Below are positions 24,635 through 33,751 of a stretch of DNA of 64,000 nt, piece after piece. The number at the start of each line of letters is the position of its first letter. Positions within the stretch are counted from its first letter, which is position 1. The DNA comes from Desulfocucumis palustris (GTDB taxonomy: Bacteria; Bacillota; Desulfotomaculia; Desulfotomaculales; Desulfocucumaceae). The notes under the pieces are model-generated. The model was not told the DNA's origin, made no database searches, and was given only the letters and a program-made list of their open reading frames with translations. The stretch covers positions 186,001 through 250,000 of the forward strand of contig NZ_BFAV01000157.1 of assembly GCF_002933875.1 (NCBI RefSeq), read 5' to 3'. Position numbers and translations under genes: made by a program.

Positions 24635-26722
24635 ATGCTGGTCAGCAAACTGATGATAAAAACCGCCATCACCATAGCCATGGATAGCCCCCTTTTGGAA
24701 GCCTGGAAAATGATGATGGATTCCAATATAATGGGCATCCCCGTAACAGGCGGTAATGACGGGATCGCCGGAATGATTACCAGGGAAGACATCATTTCCG
24801 CCGGTCCGGATTGCGTCAATCCTTCCTTTACCGTGGGCCAGGCGATGGAAAAAAACGTTGCCGTTATAACCGAGAACACCCCTCTGGTGGAAGCCTGGAT
24901 GCTACCCGGACGGGTATTCCCGGTGGTCAATGACGAAGGGCGGCTTACCGGAATTCTGGATAAAAACGCGGTTTCCCCGGAACTTTTCAATATGGCCAGC
25001 TATATGCAGCAACAGCTGGAAGCCATATTGGATTCCGCTCACAACGGAATAATAGCCATTGACAAAACGGGCAAGGTAACTATTTTTAACAGCGCGGCTG
25101 AAAAGATAACCCGCCGGTCAAAAAGCTGGGCCCTGGGAAAACACCTGTCCCAGGTAATTATTCCCCAGGATCTGCTTGACGTGCTGAAAGAAGGAAAAAC
25201 CCAAAGGCATGTTAAATTCAGCGTGCACTATTCCACCGGCAGCCACATTTACCTGACCAACCGCAACCCCATCATTGAAAACGGCGAGACAGTAGGGGCC
25301 GTGGCGGTCTTTCAGGACATTTCAGAAATAGAATTTATCTCCGAAGAGCTTAACTCCGTTAAACACCTCAATAAAGAGCTTGAGGGAATCATAGAATCCT
25401 CCTACGACGGCATTGTAATTACCGACCGCTCCGGCAATATTACAAAATCCAACGGGGCCTTCAAAAAAACCTTCGGTATGGATACGGACAGCAGCGGCGT
25501 TAAAGACGCTTTTTCACCAGGGATAATTGAAACCGTGCTGCAGCAGGGAGAGGCTGTTACCCAGGTGGAAAAGACACCTTCCGGAAACCATATCCTGGTT
25601 ACCGCCAACCCCGTAAGAAATGACCATAACGAAATTTTCAGGGTGGTGGTAAATGTCCGGGATCTCACCGAATTAAACCATTTAAGGCAGGAGCTGGAGC
25701 AAAGCAAAAAGTTAAGCGAACAATATCAGAAAGAACTGAGCCAGCTGCGCCAAAAGCATTTTAAGCAAACGGGACTGGTTTTCAGCTCTCCCAAAATGCA
25801 GGAACTGTTGAAAACCGCCCTGAGGCTTTCCCAGGTGGATTCCACAGTTTTGCTTCTGGGCGAATCCGGTGTGGGCAAGGAGGTTATCGCCACCACCATC
25901 CACTCCCAGAGTCACAGAAAAGAAGGCCCCTTCATCGCCGTAAACTGCGGCGCAATCCCGGCCGATCTACTGGAGTCGGAGTTGTTCGGCTATGAAAAGG
26001 GGGCGTTCACCGGAGCCAACCGGGAGGGAAAATCCGGCATGTTTGAACTGGCTAACGGCGGCACGCTGTTTCTGGACGAAATAGGCGACCTTCCAAAGGA
26101 TTTTCAGGTCAAATTATTAAGAGCCATCCAGGAGCGCGAGATAATGAGGGTGGGCGGAAACAAGCCCAGGCCCATCAATGTCAGAATTATCGCGGCTACC
26201 AATCATGACCTGGAAAACCTGGTACGGGAAGGAAAGTTTCGAGAGGATCTGTATTTTCGCCTTAACGTCGTTCCCCTTGATATCCCACCCTTAAGGGAAA
26301 GAAAGGAGGATATCATCCCGCTGATATACAGCTTTAAAAACAAATTCAGCAAAGCATACGAAATTAACAAAGACATTGCGCCGGAAGTCTACGACATACT
26401 GCTGCAGTACCAGTGGCCCGGCAATGTAAGGGAACTGGAGAACGTCATAGAACGCCTGATGGTCACCACCAACGGAGACACCATCGGTGTTAACGACATC
26501 CCCCCGCATTTAATTAACTACACTCCGGACAACCACCCGGAAATCAAAGTTCAGGGAATCATCCCCCTGAAAGAGGCGGTCAATACCGTTGAGAGGCAGT
26601 TGATATCAAACGCCCTCAAACAATTCGGCAGCACTTACAAAGCCGCCAGGGTGCTGCAGGTGGATCAATCCACCATCGTGCGCAAGGCCAATAAACTGAA
26701 TATATACCACAAGGACACTTGA
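24635..26722 (+). CDS. Sigma-54-dependent activator with CBS, PAS, AAA+ and TyrR-type HTH domains
   Basis: This 695-residue protein carries a CBS pair (about 1-110), two PAS domains (about 120-235 and 240-350), a coiled coil (355-385) and an AAA+ domain with Walker A GESGVGKE, the sigma-54 contact loop GAFTGA and LDEIGDLP. A C-terminal TyrR-like HTH reads SNALKQFGSTYKAARVLQVDQ. CBS domains often bind adenosyl ligands, so it may sense energy charge, and the PAS domains redox or a small metabolite. It is divergent from gctAB. It probably activates -24/-12 promoters in this window. Confidence 0.9.
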   Translation: MLVSKLMIKTAITIAMDSPLLEAWKMMMDSNIMGIPVTGGNDGIAGMITREDIISAGPDCVNPSFTVGQAMEKNVAVITENTPLVEAWMLPGRVFPVVNDEGRLTGILDKNAVSPELFNMASYMQQQLEAILDSAHNGIIAIDKTGKVTIFNSAAEKITRRSKSWALGKHLSQVIIPQDLLDVLKEGKTQRHVKFSVHYSTGSHIYLTNRNPIIENGETVGAVAVFQDISEIEFISEELNSVKHLNKELEGIIESSYDGIVITDRSGNITKSNGAFKKTFGMDTDSSGVKDAFSPGIIETVLQQGEAVTQVEKTPSGNHILVTANPVRNDHNEIFRVVVNVRDLTELNHLRQELEQSKKLSEQYQKELSQLRQKHFKQTGLVFSSPKMQELLKTALRLSQVDSTVLLLGESGVGKEVIATTIHSQSHRKEGPFIAVNCGAIPADLLESELFGYEKGAFTGANREGKSGMFELANGGTLFLDEIGDLPKDFQVKLLRAIQEREIMRVGGNKPRPINVRIIAATNHDLENLVREGKFREDLYFRLNVVPLDIPPLRERKEDIIPLIYSFKNKFSKAYEINKDIAPEVYDILLQYQWPGNVRELENVIERLMVTTNGDTIGVNDIPPHLINYTPDNHPEIKVQGIIPLKEAVNTVERQLISNALKQFGSTYKAARVLQVDQSTIVRKANKLNIYHKDT

Positions 26723-26737
26723 AATTGCCGAAAAGGA

Positions 26738-26851
26738 GGCCGTTGAAAAACTGCGTCCGGCACTTTTTTTCAATGTGCTTTTCAACACTCTCCCGGTACG
26801 CTCCGGGCTGTCCGCCTTCGACTTTTGTGCCACGCTTGTTTTTGAACGGCC
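26738..26851. repeat. Short inverted-repeat element
   Basis: GGCCGTTGAAAAAC (26738-26751) faces GTTTTTGAACGGCC (26838-26851), pairing at 13 of 14 positions, 114 bases end to end, with no coding capacity. It looks like a small MITE or a folded 3' region behind the activator gene. Confidence 0.5.
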
Positions 26852-26877
26852 TTTTGTACGATTCTCTGATTTGCATG

Positions 26878-26915
26878 CCGCGGAAGGCGGTTAAACCGCC
26901 TTCCGCGGATTTTTT
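26878..26915. terminator. Strong terminator between converging genes
   Basis: CCGCGGAAGGCGGTT (26878-26892) pairs with AACCGCCTTCCGCGG (26894-26908), followed by ATTTTTT on the plus strand. It ends the activator transcript and probably also the biotin carrier transcript. Confidence 0.75.
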
Positions 26916-27123
26916 ACTTCAAAACCACTATTACCGTGTCGGGGTTAACCACGGTGTCCGGCGCCGCGTTGACCGCCGCCACCTCCCCGTCCTCCGGGGC
27001 GAATACCTTAACCTGCATCTTCATGGCCTCTATGGTTGCCACCACGTCGTTTTTCTTTACCTTGTCGCCCACCTTGACATCAATGGACAATAGTTTTCCC
27101 ACCATGGGTGAAGTAATGTTCAT
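26914..27123 (-). CDS. Biotin carboxyl carrier protein (gamma subunit of a decarboxylase)
   Basis: This 69-residue protein consists of a single biotinyl-lipoyl domain with the EAMKM biotinylation site (Lys about residue 35). It lacks the long Pro/Ala linker seen in most GcdC/MmdC proteins. The carboxyl group removed by the carboxyltransferase would be carried here to the membrane beta subunit. AAGGAGG precedes the ATG. It is the last gene of the acd1 - carboxyltransferase - carrier operon. Confidence 0.88.
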   Translation of the reverse strand: MNITSPMVGKLLSIDVKVGDKVKKNDVVATIEAMKMQVKVFAPEDGEVAAVNAAPDTVVNPDTVIVVLK

Positions 27124-27240
27124 CCTTGTATCCTCCTTTTATGTTACTGTATAGCTTTTTTGACAAATAACAAAGGAATGTCCCCGGCCTGAAAACATTT
27201 GCCGGAATAATCCAACCTGTCTTGAGACCCGGAAAATTAA

Positions 27241-28785
27241 TTACAGGTTGATATTGGAGAATTTCCTGTGAGGCCTGGCCACGGCCTTGTCCTTTAGCAT
27301 CTCAAGGGACAGGCAGATTTTGCTCCTGGTTTCCGAGGGCATGATAACGTCGTCAATATAACCCCGCTCGGCGGCGTTATACGGGTTTTCGTAAAGGTCG
27401 CGGTACTCCTGTATCCTCTTGGCCCTGACCTCCTGGGGATTCTCGGCATTTTTAATTTCCTTGGCAAAGATAACACTGGCCGCTGTCTCGGCCCCCACGA
27501 TGGTAACCGTGGCCTCGGGCCAGCCGAACACCAGGTCCGCACCGGTGTCCTTGCAGCACATTCCCAGGTAGGCCCCGGCGAAGGATTTGCGCAGCATCAC
27601 GGTAACCTTGGGAACGGTGGCGTCGATGTAGGCATACAGCATTTTGGCGCCGTGACGCAGGATACCCTTCCACTCTTCATCCGGTCCGATCATAAAGGCC
27701 GGGGTGTCGTGCAAATTGACCAGGGGTATGTTGAACAGGTCGCAGAACCGGATAAACCTGGCGGCTTTATCCGCGGCGTTGCAATCGATGACGCCGCCCA
27801 TCCAGTTGGGCTGGCTGGCGATGATTCCGGTGGTGTACCCGTTGAAGCGGCCGAAGCCGACAATAATATTTTTGGCGAAATCCGGGGCTATTTCAAAGAA
27901 ATAACCGTTATCCACCAGCAGGTTGATTACCTCGTGCATGTCAAAGGGCATCATTGTTTTTTCCGGAATCAGCCCGTCCAGTTCCGGAACCAGGCGGTAG
28001 GGATCATCCCCGGTGTCTATCCTGGGCGCCTTTTCCCTGTTGTTCTGGGGCAAAAAGGCCAGCATTTCCTTAACCTTGTCCAGGCAGTCCTTGTCATCCT
28101 CGGCCACCACATGGGTGCAGCCGGATTTCACCGCGTGGGCCTGTACCCCGCAGAGGGTTTCCAGGTCGATATCTATACCCAGCTGGGTTTTAACGAAAGC
28201 GGGGCCGGCTATGCCCATAAATCCGGTTTTGCGGCACTGGAACACAAAGTCCTGCATCACCGGGTGATAGGCCTGGCCGCCCAGGCAGGGGCCCATCAGC
28301 AGGGAAAGCTGGGGTATGATTCCGGATGCCAGGTTCTGGGCTTTAAACAGCCAGGCGTAAGCCTGCAGGGTATCAATACCCTCCTGCAGCCTGGCCCCGC
28401 CGGAGTCGTTCATGCCCACAAAGGGAATACCCATGTCCTTGGCCATGTCTATGGCCTGGGCAAACTTTTTGCCGTGATACTCTCCAAAGGTGCCTGCCAT
28501 GGAGGTGTAGTCCTCCGCAGCCGCCATGACCATTTTCCCGTTGACCTTGCCATAGCCGATCACGACGCCTTCAGCGGGAATTTCTTTTTTATCCATGCCG
28601 AAAGCGGTGATGCGGTGTTTGATGTGCATGCCTATTTCGGTAAAAGTACCGGGATCGAAAAAGTACTCTATTCTTTCCCTGGCGGTCATTTTGCCCGCCT
28701 TGTGCTGGCCGGCCACGGCCTTTTCGCCGCCCATCTGCTTGATCTTTTCCCTTTTTGCCGCAAGGTCTTCATACAATTTGCTCAT
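27241..28785 (-). CDS. Biotin-dependent acyl-CoA carboxyltransferase (decarboxylase alpha subunit, MmdA/GcdA-like)
   Basis: This 514-residue protein of the acetyl-CoA carboxylase beta/PccB fold has GKMTARERIEYFFDPGTF, NDSGGARLQEG and MGPCLGGQAYHP (N-terminal CoA site), and FAGAYLGMCCKDTGAD (C-terminal biotin site). It moves CO2 from an acyl-CoA to biotin. Length is nearer methylmalonyl-CoA decarboxylase alpha (about 515) than glutaconyl-CoA decarboxylase alpha (about 590). The dehydrogenase-led operon with gctAB nearby points to glutaconyl-CoA, but the substrate is not proven. RBS GGAGGTTATCGA precedes the ATG. Confidence 0.83.
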   Translation of the reverse strand: MSKLYEDLAAKREKIKQMGGEKAVAGQHKAGKMTARERIEYFFDPGTFTEIGMHIKHRITAFGMDKKEIPAEGVVIGYGKVNGKMVMAAAEDYTSMAGTFGEYHGKKFAQAIDMAKDMGIPFVGMNDSGGARLQEGIDTLQAYAWLFKAQNLASGIIPQLSLLMGPCLGGQAYHPVMQDFVFQCRKTGFMGIAGPAFVKTQLGIDIDLETLCGVQAHAVKSGCTHVVAEDDKDCLDKVKEMLAFLPQNNREKAPRIDTGDDPYRLVPELDGLIPEKTMMPFDMHEVINLLVDNGYFFEIAPDFAKNIIVGFGRFNGYTTGIIASQPNWMGGVIDCNAADKAARFIRFCDLFNIPLVNLHDTPAFMIGPDEEWKGILRHGAKMLYAYIDATVPKVTVMLRKSFAGAYLGMCCKDTGADLVFGWPEATVTIVGAETAASVIFAKEIKNAENPQEVRAKRIQEYRDLYENPYNAAERGYIDDVIMPSETRSKICLSLEMLKDKAVARPHRKFSNINL

Positions 28786-28845
28786 TCGATAACCTCCGGT
28801 TATTTTTTTGATTGTTGTTACAACCCCTTGTTACAGGCCACCGAC

Positions 28846-30021
28846 TTACCGGCGGTTGGCTTTGCGATAACCCAGGGCGTCGTTGGCGATAATCATCTTC
28901 TGGATATTGCTGGTGCCCTCCACAATTTGATAGGACTTGGCGTCCCGGTAGAATCTGGCCACGGGGTATTCCTCCGAATAGCCGTAGGAGCCGTATATCT
29001 TCATGGCATAATCGGCACACTTGTTTGCCGCTTCCGCGGCAGCATACTTGCCCATGGAGGTCTCCAGGGTATTGGGCACTCCCTTGTCCTTGAGGGTGGC
29101 GGCCCTGTATACCAGGAATCTGGCAGCCTCGGTCTCCACAACCATCTGGGCGATCATATCCTGAATCATCTGGAACTTACCCACCGGACGGCCAAACTGC
29201 TCCCTCTGGTTGGCATATTGCAGCACGGCGTCGATGCAGGCCTGGGCCACTCCCAGACCGCCGGCGGCGCATCCCAGGCGGGTGTCATCCAGCTGGGCCA
29301 TGCAGATTTTGAAGCCGTCACCCTCTTTGCCCAGCAGGTTTTCCCTGGGTATACGTACATTTTCAAAGGTCATGGCCCCCACCGGCGCCGCCCAGGTGCC
29401 CAGCTTTTCGGTGATGGGATCCACGGAAACACCGGGAGATTTCACATCCAGCACAAAGGCGGACATGCCCTCGGCCCTTTTAGAAGGGTCCGTGTAGGCG
29501 TAAAGAAGCGCCACATCAGCCACAGGGGCGTTGGAAATCCACATCTTGGAGCCGTTCACCACATAATGATCACCCTCAGGAACGGCCCTGGTTTTCATTG
29601 AAGCCACGTCCGAGCCCGCATCCGCCTCGGTGATGGCAAATGCCCCCAGAAGCTCGGCGCTGGCCAGCCCCGGCACATATTTTTTCTTCAGATATTCGGA
29701 GCCGTATTTCAATATGGTCAGCGCCGGTCCCAAAGCGTTCATGTTAAAGGGCAACCGCATGGAACTGTGCACCCGGGCGATTTCCTCCGCTATAAGTGTT
29801 ATTGCCAGGAACCCCATTTCATTTCCGCCGTATTCCTCCGGCACCACGCAGCCAAAAAAGCCCAGTTCACCCATCTTCTTCACCAGGTCGTGGCGGAAGC
29901 GGTGGGCCTTGTCGTCCAGATCCACCGTGGGCAAAATTTCCTTTACCGCAAAATCCCGGGCTAATTTTTTAATGTCCTGTAACTCCTCGGTAAGTTCAAA
30001 ATCTACTGTACTCCCTCCCAT
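28846..30021 (-). CDS. Acyl-CoA dehydrogenase, glutaryl-CoA dehydrogenase-like (Acd1)
   Basis: This 391-residue protein has the family motifs FAITEADAGSDVASMKT (FAD/substrate), MKIYGSYGY and VEGTSNIQKMI with the catalytic Glu. In HSSMRLPFNMN an Arg stands where glutaryl-CoA dehydrogenases use Arg to hold the distal carboxylate. The ATG at 30021 is chosen because a sigma-54 promoter at 30086-30101 rules out the longer frame. GGGAGGGAG lies just inside the gene, so translation may begin a few codons later. A free dicarboxyl-enoyl-CoA product (non-decarboxylating type) would suit the downstream decarboxylase genes. Confidence 0.82.
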   Translation of the reverse strand: MGGSTVDFELTEELQDIKKLARDFAVKEILPTVDLDDKAHRFRHDLVKKMGELGFFGCVVPEEYGGNEMGFLAITLIAEEIARVHSSMRLPFNMNALGPALTILKYGSEYLKKKYVPGLASAELLGAFAITEADAGSDVASMKTRAVPEGDHYVVNGSKMWISNAPVADVALLYAYTDPSKRAEGMSAFVLDVKSPGVSVDPITEKLGTWAAPVGAMTFENVRIPRENLLGKEGDGFKICMAQLDDTRLGCAAGGLGVAQACIDAVLQYANQREQFGRPVGKFQMIQDMIAQMVVETEAARFLVYRAATLKDKGVPNTLETSMGKYAAAEAANKCADYAMKIYGSYGYSEEYPVARFYRDAKSYQIVEGTSNIQKMIIANDALGYRKANRR

Positions 30022-30085
30022 TATAGATTTTAAAAAATTCTCTATTAAATAGCACAGCTCTTTAACACCCTGCATACCCACAATG

Positions 30086-30101
30086 AGCAAAAGACATGCC
30101 A
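30086..30101 (-). promoter_or_regulatory. Sigma-54 promoter of the acd1 - carboxyltransferase - carrier operon
   Basis: On the minus strand TGGCATGTCTTTTGCT differs from TGGCACG-N4-TTGCW at one base. GG and GC are ten bases apart. It is 65 bases before the ATG at 30021. Confidence 0.78.
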
Positions 30102-30234
30102 GCAATTCCAATACCGGACTCTGGCTTAATTATTATATCCCCCGCTAAGCTCATCAAAAACAACGTTATACCCGGGCACTTTCCTTCAACTCCACCTCCC
30201 GGACATGGAATTGTTAAAAATTTATCAGCGCTCA

Positions 30235-30248
30235 ATGCCCCGGAGCAT
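30235..30248. promoter_or_regulatory. ATGC-N6-GCAT palindrome (activator site) upstream of acd1
   Basis: ATGCCCCGGAGCAT, extended to 16 bases by flanking A and T. It lies about 135 bases upstream of the acd1 sigma-54 promoter. TGTGCCCCGGCACA at 30307-30320 is a related palindrome with a shorter spacer. Confidence 0.6.
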
Positions 30249-30568
30249 TAAAAATGTCGTTATGCATAAGACGACAATTACCCGGTATAATCGCCTTTTA
30301 TAAAAATGTGCCCCGGCACAATGCATTAACCCATTGACCGGGGCGGCAATCAACATTTTGGGCAAGATACTGTTAAAGATAAATTTAATATTTATATTTC
30401 TTCATTTATACATAATACATAATTCATTTTTTGCCCGCGCTAAAATGTATTTTATATTCTTGCTGCGTAATCCCCTTATTTGCCTTCAAAACGGCTAAAA
30501 TAGAGTTACAGCTTCAGGTTAAGACGATCTGCTTGTTCGGATTAATACACAGGAGGGAGGTTGGCAGG

Positions 30569-30766
30569 ATGGTTGAATGGTCCAAGGCTCTCAGTGTGGC
30601 GACCTCGGGAATTGTTTCCGTTTTTTTAGCCCTGGGAATCTTACAAATTACTATAACCATATCCGGTTATAGTTTCAGTCAGGCTCAAAAAAGGAAAGCG
30701 GCTAAAATTAAGTCTTCCACAGGTAACATGATAGTTTCCGACGCCGTTATCAGTACTCATGAATAA
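30569..30766 (+). CDS. OadG-like small membrane subunit 1 of a Na+-translocating decarboxylase
   Basis: This 65-residue protein has one N-terminal helix (VATSGIVSVFLALGILQITITI) and a short basic, polar tail, like OadG/GcdD gamma/delta subunits that hold the carboxyltransferase to the membrane sector. GGAGGGAGG (30552-30560) lies eight bases before the ATG. It directly precedes a beta-subunit gene. Sequence identity in this family is low, so the call rests on size, topology and position. Confidence 0.6.
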   Translation: MVEWSKALSVATSGIVSVFLALGILQITITISGYSFSQAQKRKAAKIKSSTGNMIVSDAVISTHE

Positions 30767-30786
30767 GTTTTTCCGGAGGGATATAA

Positions 30787-31905
30787 TTGCTGCTGCAACA
30801 ATTGACCGATAGCATTGCAGGCCTTGGCATCTGGCAGCTCACAGCCGGCAATGTAATTATGTGGGTTATATCTTTCGCCCTGATGTACCTGGCCATTAAG
30901 AAGGGGGTGGAGCCGCTGCTGCTGGTCCCCATCAGTTTTGGCATATTTGCCGCCAACTTCCCCCTAACCGGATTGACAGGAGAAGGAGGTCTATTTTATC
31001 TCTTTTTCCACCACGGCATAGAAACAGAGTTAATACCTCCCCTTATTTTTCTGGGGCTGGGCGCCATGACGGATTTCGGACCGGTTCTGGCCAACCCCAA
31101 AACCTTAATACTGGGAGCGGCGGCGCAACTGGGCGTATATGCGGCTTTCTTCACGGCGCTTTTGTTCGGCTTTACTATTGAGGAAGCTGCCACCATCGGA
31201 ATTATCGGCGGAGCCGACGGTCCCACCACCATATACCTGTCGGCCAACCTGGCCCCTCACCTGATGGGCGCTACTTCAGTGGCGGCTTATTCATATATGG
31301 CCCTGGTGCCCGTAATCATACCGCCGGTGGCAAAACTCCTGACAACCAAAAAAGAGCGCGCCATGGTAATGACCGGCATGAGAACGGTAAGCAAAGCTGA
31401 AAAAATTTTATTTCCCATCCTTGCCTCACTGGTGATCATTCTGCTTGTGCCCCAGGCCGCGCCGCTGATGGCCATGTTCATGCTGGGCAATCTCTTCATG
31501 GAGTCGGGGGTGGTGGAACGCCTGACCAACGTTTCCCGCAACGAGCTGATGAATATTGTCACTATTTTCCTTGGACTGGGCGTGGGTTCCACAATGTCCG
31601 CCGAAAATTTTCTCAACCCAAAGACCATCTATATTTTTATCCTGGGCGTGGTTGCCTTTTCCTTTGCCGCCGCCGGCGGGATACTAATAGCCAAATTAAT
31701 GAATGTTTTCAGCAAAAATAAGGTTAACCCGCTGATCGGAGCGGCGGGGGTCTCCGCAGTGCCTATGGCGGCCAGGGTCGTACATAATATAGGGTCCGAG
31801 GCCAACCCCCAAAACTACCTGTTAATGCACGCCATGGGCCCCAACGTGGCCGGGGTTATCGGCACGGCGGTGGCGGCGGGAGCCTTTATAATGGCAATTA
31901 AATAA
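30787..31905 (+). CDS. gcdB: Na+-translocating decarboxylase beta subunit 1 (GcdB/OadB-like)
   Basis: This 372-residue membrane protein with about nine helices carries the ion-site motif IGIIGGADGPTTIY, GVGSTMSAENFLNP and AAGVSAVPMAARVVH, all canonical for OadB, MmdB and GcdB. It decarboxylates carboxybiotin and pumps Na+ out. The TTG start follows GGAGGG by six bases. It is preceded by an OadG-like gene. The matching carboxyltransferase and biotin carrier are in the neighbouring minus-strand operon. Confidence 0.88.
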   Translation: MLLQQLTDSIAGLGIWQLTAGNVIMWVISFALMYLAIKKGVEPLLLVPISFGIFAANFPLTGLTGEGGLFYLFFHHGIETELIPPLIFLGLGAMTDFGPVLANPKTLILGAAAQLGVYAAFFTALLFGFTIEEAATIGIIGGADGPTTIYLSANLAPHLMGATSVAAYSYMALVPVIIPPVAKLLTTKKERAMVMTGMRTVSKAEKILFPILASLVIILLVPQAAPLMAMFMLGNLFMESGVVERLTNVSRNELMNIVTIFLGLGVGSTMSAENFLNPKTIYIFILGVVAFSFAAAGGILIAKLMNVFSKNKVNPLIGAAGVSAVPMAARVVHNIGSEANPQNYLLMHAMGPNVAGVIGTAVAAGAFIMAIK

Positions 31906-31950
31906 TTTTTCAAAAAATTCTTTTTACCCACATTCCTTATCCGTTATCCG

Positions 31951-31973
31951 CCGCCACAGGTGGCGGTTTTTTT
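31951..31973 (+). terminator. Terminator after beta subunit 1
   Basis: CCGCCAC and GTGGCGG (31951-31966) form a tight GC hairpin directly followed by seven Ts. Confidence 0.72.
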
Positions 31974-31978
31974 ATGCC

Positions 31979-32004
31979 TTGCCAATGCAAAACAGCATTG
32001 GCAA
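31979..32004. promoter_or_regulatory. Long palindrome containing ATGC-N6-GCAT
   Basis: Perfect 10-base arms TTGCCAATGC and GCATTGGCAA surround AAAACA. The core ATGC-N6-GCAT is at 31985-31998. It lies about 200 bases before a sigma-54 promoter, a normal enhancer distance. Confidence 0.68.
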
Positions 32005-32057
32005 TGTCTTTTTACATTGGCAATTAAATCAGCTGTTTTCAATAAACCGGGCCGACA

Positions 32058-32071
32058 ATGCATAATCGCAT
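32058..32071. promoter_or_regulatory. ATGC-N6-GCAT palindrome upstream of oadG2
   Basis: ATGCATAATCGCAT, 73 bases after the core of the previous site and 127 bases before the sigma-54 promoter at 32198. Confidence 0.6.
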
Positions 32072-32197
32072 CACCAAATTCAATCTCCCCGATTTTCCAA
32101 TGCCCCGATAAAAAATAAATCACGGAAAAACATTGAATTACCTAACAAAAACCAATACGATTTATGTGTATACACAATACAATATACATACTACATC

Positions 32198-32213
32198 AGG
32201 TACGAAATTTGCT
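32198..32213 (+). promoter_or_regulatory. Sigma-54 promoter of the oadG2-gcdB2 operon
   Basis: AGGTACGAAATTTGCT has GG and GC ten bases apart and matches ACG and TTGCT of the consensus. It lies 105 bases before the ATG of the first gene. Confidence 0.65.
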
Positions 32214-32317
32214 TATGTATACATTATAAAACATTTCGGAGGTGAACAAACAAACCCTTTTTTACAGCGGCCCCAAAAAATTTTTCTATAAAAAAATAAA
32301 AGAAAGAAGGTATTACA

Positions 32318-32503
32318 ATGTTTACTGAATCCATAATTGTAGCCCTGATAACTTTCACCATGGCGTTGATAATCTCATTCTCCGTGGCCCTGATGATTAA
32401 GGCAATATTTACCTGCATCAGATTTAACGATACTTTCAGGCTAAAAGGTTCCGCCGACAAAAATCCGGCCTGGAAAGGTTCCGCCGCCACATCTTCAAAG
32501 TAG
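32318..32503 (+). CDS. OadG-like small membrane subunit 2
   Basis: This 61-residue protein has one long N-terminal helix (IIVALITFTMALIISFSVALMIKAIF) and a basic polar tail ending in Lys. It has the same size and placement before a beta subunit as the first OadG-like gene. GAAGG precedes the ATG. It is the first gene of a sigma-54-controlled unit. Confidence 0.55.
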   Translation: MFTESIIVALITFTMALIISFSVALMIKAIFTCIRFNDTFRLKGSADKNPAWKGSAATSSK

Positions 32504-32536
32504 CATTATAAAAGGATGTAAACAGAGGTGCAAAAT

Positions 32537-33751
32537 ATGCCTGACATTAACGTACTGAATCTTTTCCAGGGTATCGCCACACTTTTTGCAGCGGACACAG
32601 GAATTGCCATTGCCAGGATTGTTCTCATACTCCTGGGTATCGGCCTGGTATATCTGGGCGCCAAAAATATTCTCGAACCCTTAATCATGATACCCATGGG
32701 GTTTGGCATGACCGCCGTTAACGCAGCGGTGCTCTTTTTATCCGCCAGCAAAACCGGAACCATTTTTATCGACCCGATGCTCACCGATCCAGGCGAGCTG
32801 ATGACCATTTTGCAGATTGATTTTTTGCAGCCCATATATACCTTTACCTTCAGCAACGGCCTTATTGCCTGCTTTGTTTTCCTGGGCATAGGGGTAATGA
32901 CGGAAATAGGCTATGTTTTGGCCAGCCCTTTCAGCAGCATGCTTATTGCCATTTGCGCCGAACTGGGTACCATAGTGACTTTCCCCGTCGCCGTACTGAT
33001 GGGCCTGGACTATAACGAGGCGGCATCCGTCGCCATGGTGGGCGGCGCCGACGGCCCAATGGTGCTGTATACTTCGCTGATGCTGGCCAAGGACCTTTTC
33101 GTTCCCATTACCATTGTGGCTTATCTTTACTTAAGCCTTACCTATGGCGGATACCCCTACCTGATAAAACTTTTCATACCAAAACGCCTGCGCGGAATAC
33201 AAATGGATTTGAGCAAAATACCGACAGTTACCCCGGGTGAAAAGATTACCTTCTCCGTGATAGCATGCACCGTGTTGTGCCTGCTGTTCCCGGTGGCGGC
33301 GCCCCTTTTCATGTCCTTTTTCCTGGGTGTGACCATACGGGAAGCAAACTTAAAACATTACATAACCTTCATCGAAGGACCCCTGCTCTACGGTTCAACG
33401 TTCTTTTTGGGACTCCTGCTGGGAGTGCTCTGCGAGGCCAACACCATCATGAACCCCAAAATACTGGTGCTTCTGGTTCTTGGCATCCTGGCCCTGCTGC
33501 TCTCCGGAATCGGAGGTATATTAGGCGGCTACCTGATGTATTTTATAAGTAAGGGCAAGTTCAACCCGGTAATCGGTATCGCCGGAGTGTCCTGCGTGCC
33601 GACCACAACCAAGGTGGCCCAAAAAATAGTAAGCGAGGAAAACCCCTACGCCATAGTTCTGCCCTACGCCATCGGCGCCAGCATCAGCGGGGTTATTACA
33701 TCGGCCATTCTCACGGGAATATACGTTACTTTAATACCGGTGATAAAATGA
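32537..33751 (+). CDS. Na+-translocating decarboxylase beta subunit 2, divergent
   Basis: This 404-residue protein is a second beta-type subunit with VAMVGGADGPMVLYTS in place of GGADGPTTIY, GVSCVPTTTKVAQK near the C-terminus and an extra N-terminal segment. ATG 32537 is used because AGAGGTG lies six bases before it. It has drifted far from the first copy, so it may serve a different acyl-CoA or a different ion. It overlaps the next small gene by four bases. Confidence 0.82.
   Translation: MPDINVLNLFQGIATLFAADTGIAIARIVLILLGIGLVYLGAKNILEPLIMIPMGFGMTAVNAAVLFLSASKTGTIFIDPMLTDPGELMTILQIDFLQPIYTFTFSNGLIACFVFLGIGVMTEIGYVLASPFSSMLIAICAELGTIVTFPVAVLMGLDYNEAASVAMVGGADGPMVLYTSLMLAKDLFVPITIVAYLYLSLTYGGYPYLIKLFIPKRLRGIQMDLSKIPTVTPGEKITFSVIACTVLCLLFPVAAPLFMSFFLGVTIREANLKHYITFIEGPLLYGSTFFLGLLLGVLCEANTIMNPKILVLLVLGILALLLSGIGGILGGYLMYFISKGKFNPVIGIAGVSCVPTTTKVAQKIVSEENPYAIVLPYAIGASISGVITSAILTGIYVTLIPVIK

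Noticed and set aside
30331-30568. A plus-strand sigma-54 promoter for oadG1-gcdB1
   Set aside because: No GG-N10-GC arrangement was found on the plus strand here; only weak -35/-10-like bases. The first pump pair may be constitutive.
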